Shown here: positions 23,988 through 24,290 of the stretch, in pieces
Numbering within the stretch: position 1 is the first letter of the stretch
Layout of the letters: every line of letters begins with the position of its first letter
Source: an uncultured Bacilli bacterium
Lineage (GTDB): Bacteria > Bacillota_I > Bacilli_A > RF39 > UBA660
Reading direction: 5' to 3'
DNA length: 24,290 nt
NCBI GenBank assembly: GCA_910576795.1
Contig: CAJTIX010000021.1
Span: 1 to 24,290, forward strand
The notes under the pieces: model-generated
Told to the model about the DNA's origin: nothing
Databases searched by the model: none
The model's input: the letters and a program-made list of their open reading frames with translations, nothing else
Translations under genes and position numbers: made by a program

Positions 23988-24290
23988 CTAGTTATAATCA
24001 TTTTCTTTTAGCACTTTTTCCACTTCACTGATTAGCTGTTCTTTATCTGGAATGTAATAAGTATACGTTGAAGCAAATATATTATTTGATAATCCTCCTA
24101 AAGCATATTCAAGCATTATCTTATCTTTCTCAGCACACAATATTATTCCGATCGGTTTTCCATCACCTTCAATATTTACATCTTGTTCATAATAATTTAA
24201 ATATAGATTCATTTGGCCTAAATTTTCTGCTTTTAATCCATTCATCTTTAAATCAATTAAAACATATGATTTCAAAAATTTATTGTAAAA
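23988..24290 (-). CDS. C-terminal part of a YhcG/DUF1016-type PD-(D/E)xK nuclease
   Basis: The reading frame is open to the right edge, so this is the last 100 residues of a longer protein (family members are about 330-370 aa). Reading from the edge: FYNKFLKSYVLIDLK, GQMNLYLNYYEQDV, IGIILCAEKDKIMLEYAL, IFASTYTYYIPDKEQL. This is the C-terminal nuclease domain of YhcG-like proteins (PF06250 type): IDLK supplies the D-x-K catalytic pair, followed by the GQM helix and the GIILCA strand. An apparent TTG start at 24275 is internal. YhcG-type genes are accessory and often travel with restriction or other mobile defence modules; here only the end is visible. Stop TAA at 23990-23988. Confidence 0.85.
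   Translation of the reverse strand, partial: FYNKFLKSYVLIDLKMNGLKAENLGQMNLYLNYYEQDVNIEGDGKPIGIILCAEKDKIMLEYALGGLSNNIFASTYTYYIPDKEQLISEVEKVLKENDYN

Noticed and set aside
1..24290. CRISPR arrays, rRNA or tRNA genes
   Set aside because: No regularly spaced repeats, no rRNA-like or CCA-ending cloverleaf sequence noticed in the intergenic regions.

Overview
The window is AT-rich bacterial DNA. I estimate low-30s % GC but did not count it. Gene content points to a Gram-positive, walled member of the Bacillota (Bacilli-like): ClpC with a UVR linker, a YtgP/MurJ-type lipid II flippase, a Cse60-type small sporulation-family protein, alanine racemase, a D,D-carboxypeptidase, and a T-box riboswitch on serS. 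TGA is used as a stop (for example at 6308-6310) and Trp is TGG, so this is not the Mycoplasma code. Many ribosome binding sites use the GGTGAT part of the extended Shine-Dalgarno sequence, and several promoters have a TGnTATAAT extended -10. I cannot name the species; an uncultured gut Bacilli-type lineage is a guess.

Almost everything is on the minus strand, so transcription runs right to left. In transcription order: the C-terminal end of a YhcG-type PD-(D/E)xK nuclease (24290-23988) followed by about 370 bp of apparent debris; polA (23616-21010); a promoter starting 4 nt after the polA stop that drives a serine T-box leader and serS (20741-19458); an accessory scar with a frameshifted XRE regulator, a 20-bp perfect palindrome and a dinD-like gene (19457-17748, including a 432-bp tail of small broken ORFs); alr (17747-16683); a membrane-anchored S11 D,D-carboxypeptidase (16620-15409); a CDF metal exporter (15327-14458) with its own promoter and terminator; and mutM, tex and a small hypothetical gene in one tight run (14371-11044).

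A single plus-strand gene, a YtqA-type radical SAM protein (10100-11047), converges on that run. Its stop codon overlaps the stop of the last minus-strand gene, and its terminator lies inside that gene. It diverges from a YfcC-family carrier (9965-8535).

The remaining minus-strand genes are an M48/YgjP metallopeptidase and an EnvC-like M23 peptidase (8447-6609), a small hypothetical, a Wzx-type flippase with a strong promoter, an unlisted Cse60-like gene (4681-4508), the YtgP/MurJ-type flippase, a translationally coupled two-helix membrane protein, clpC, and a partial gene at the left edge.

Functionally this is mainly a housekeeping and cell-envelope neighbourhood (D-Ala metabolism, peptidoglycan trimming, lipid-linked precursor flipping, murein hydrolase) with DNA repair and translation genes. 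I found no rRNA, tRNA, CRISPR array or intact mobile element. The less ordinary parts are the dinD/XRE/palindrome scar, the overlapping convergent pair with an antisense-embedded terminator, the two-flippase/Cse60 cassette, and the YhcG end with its unexplained downstream ORF.
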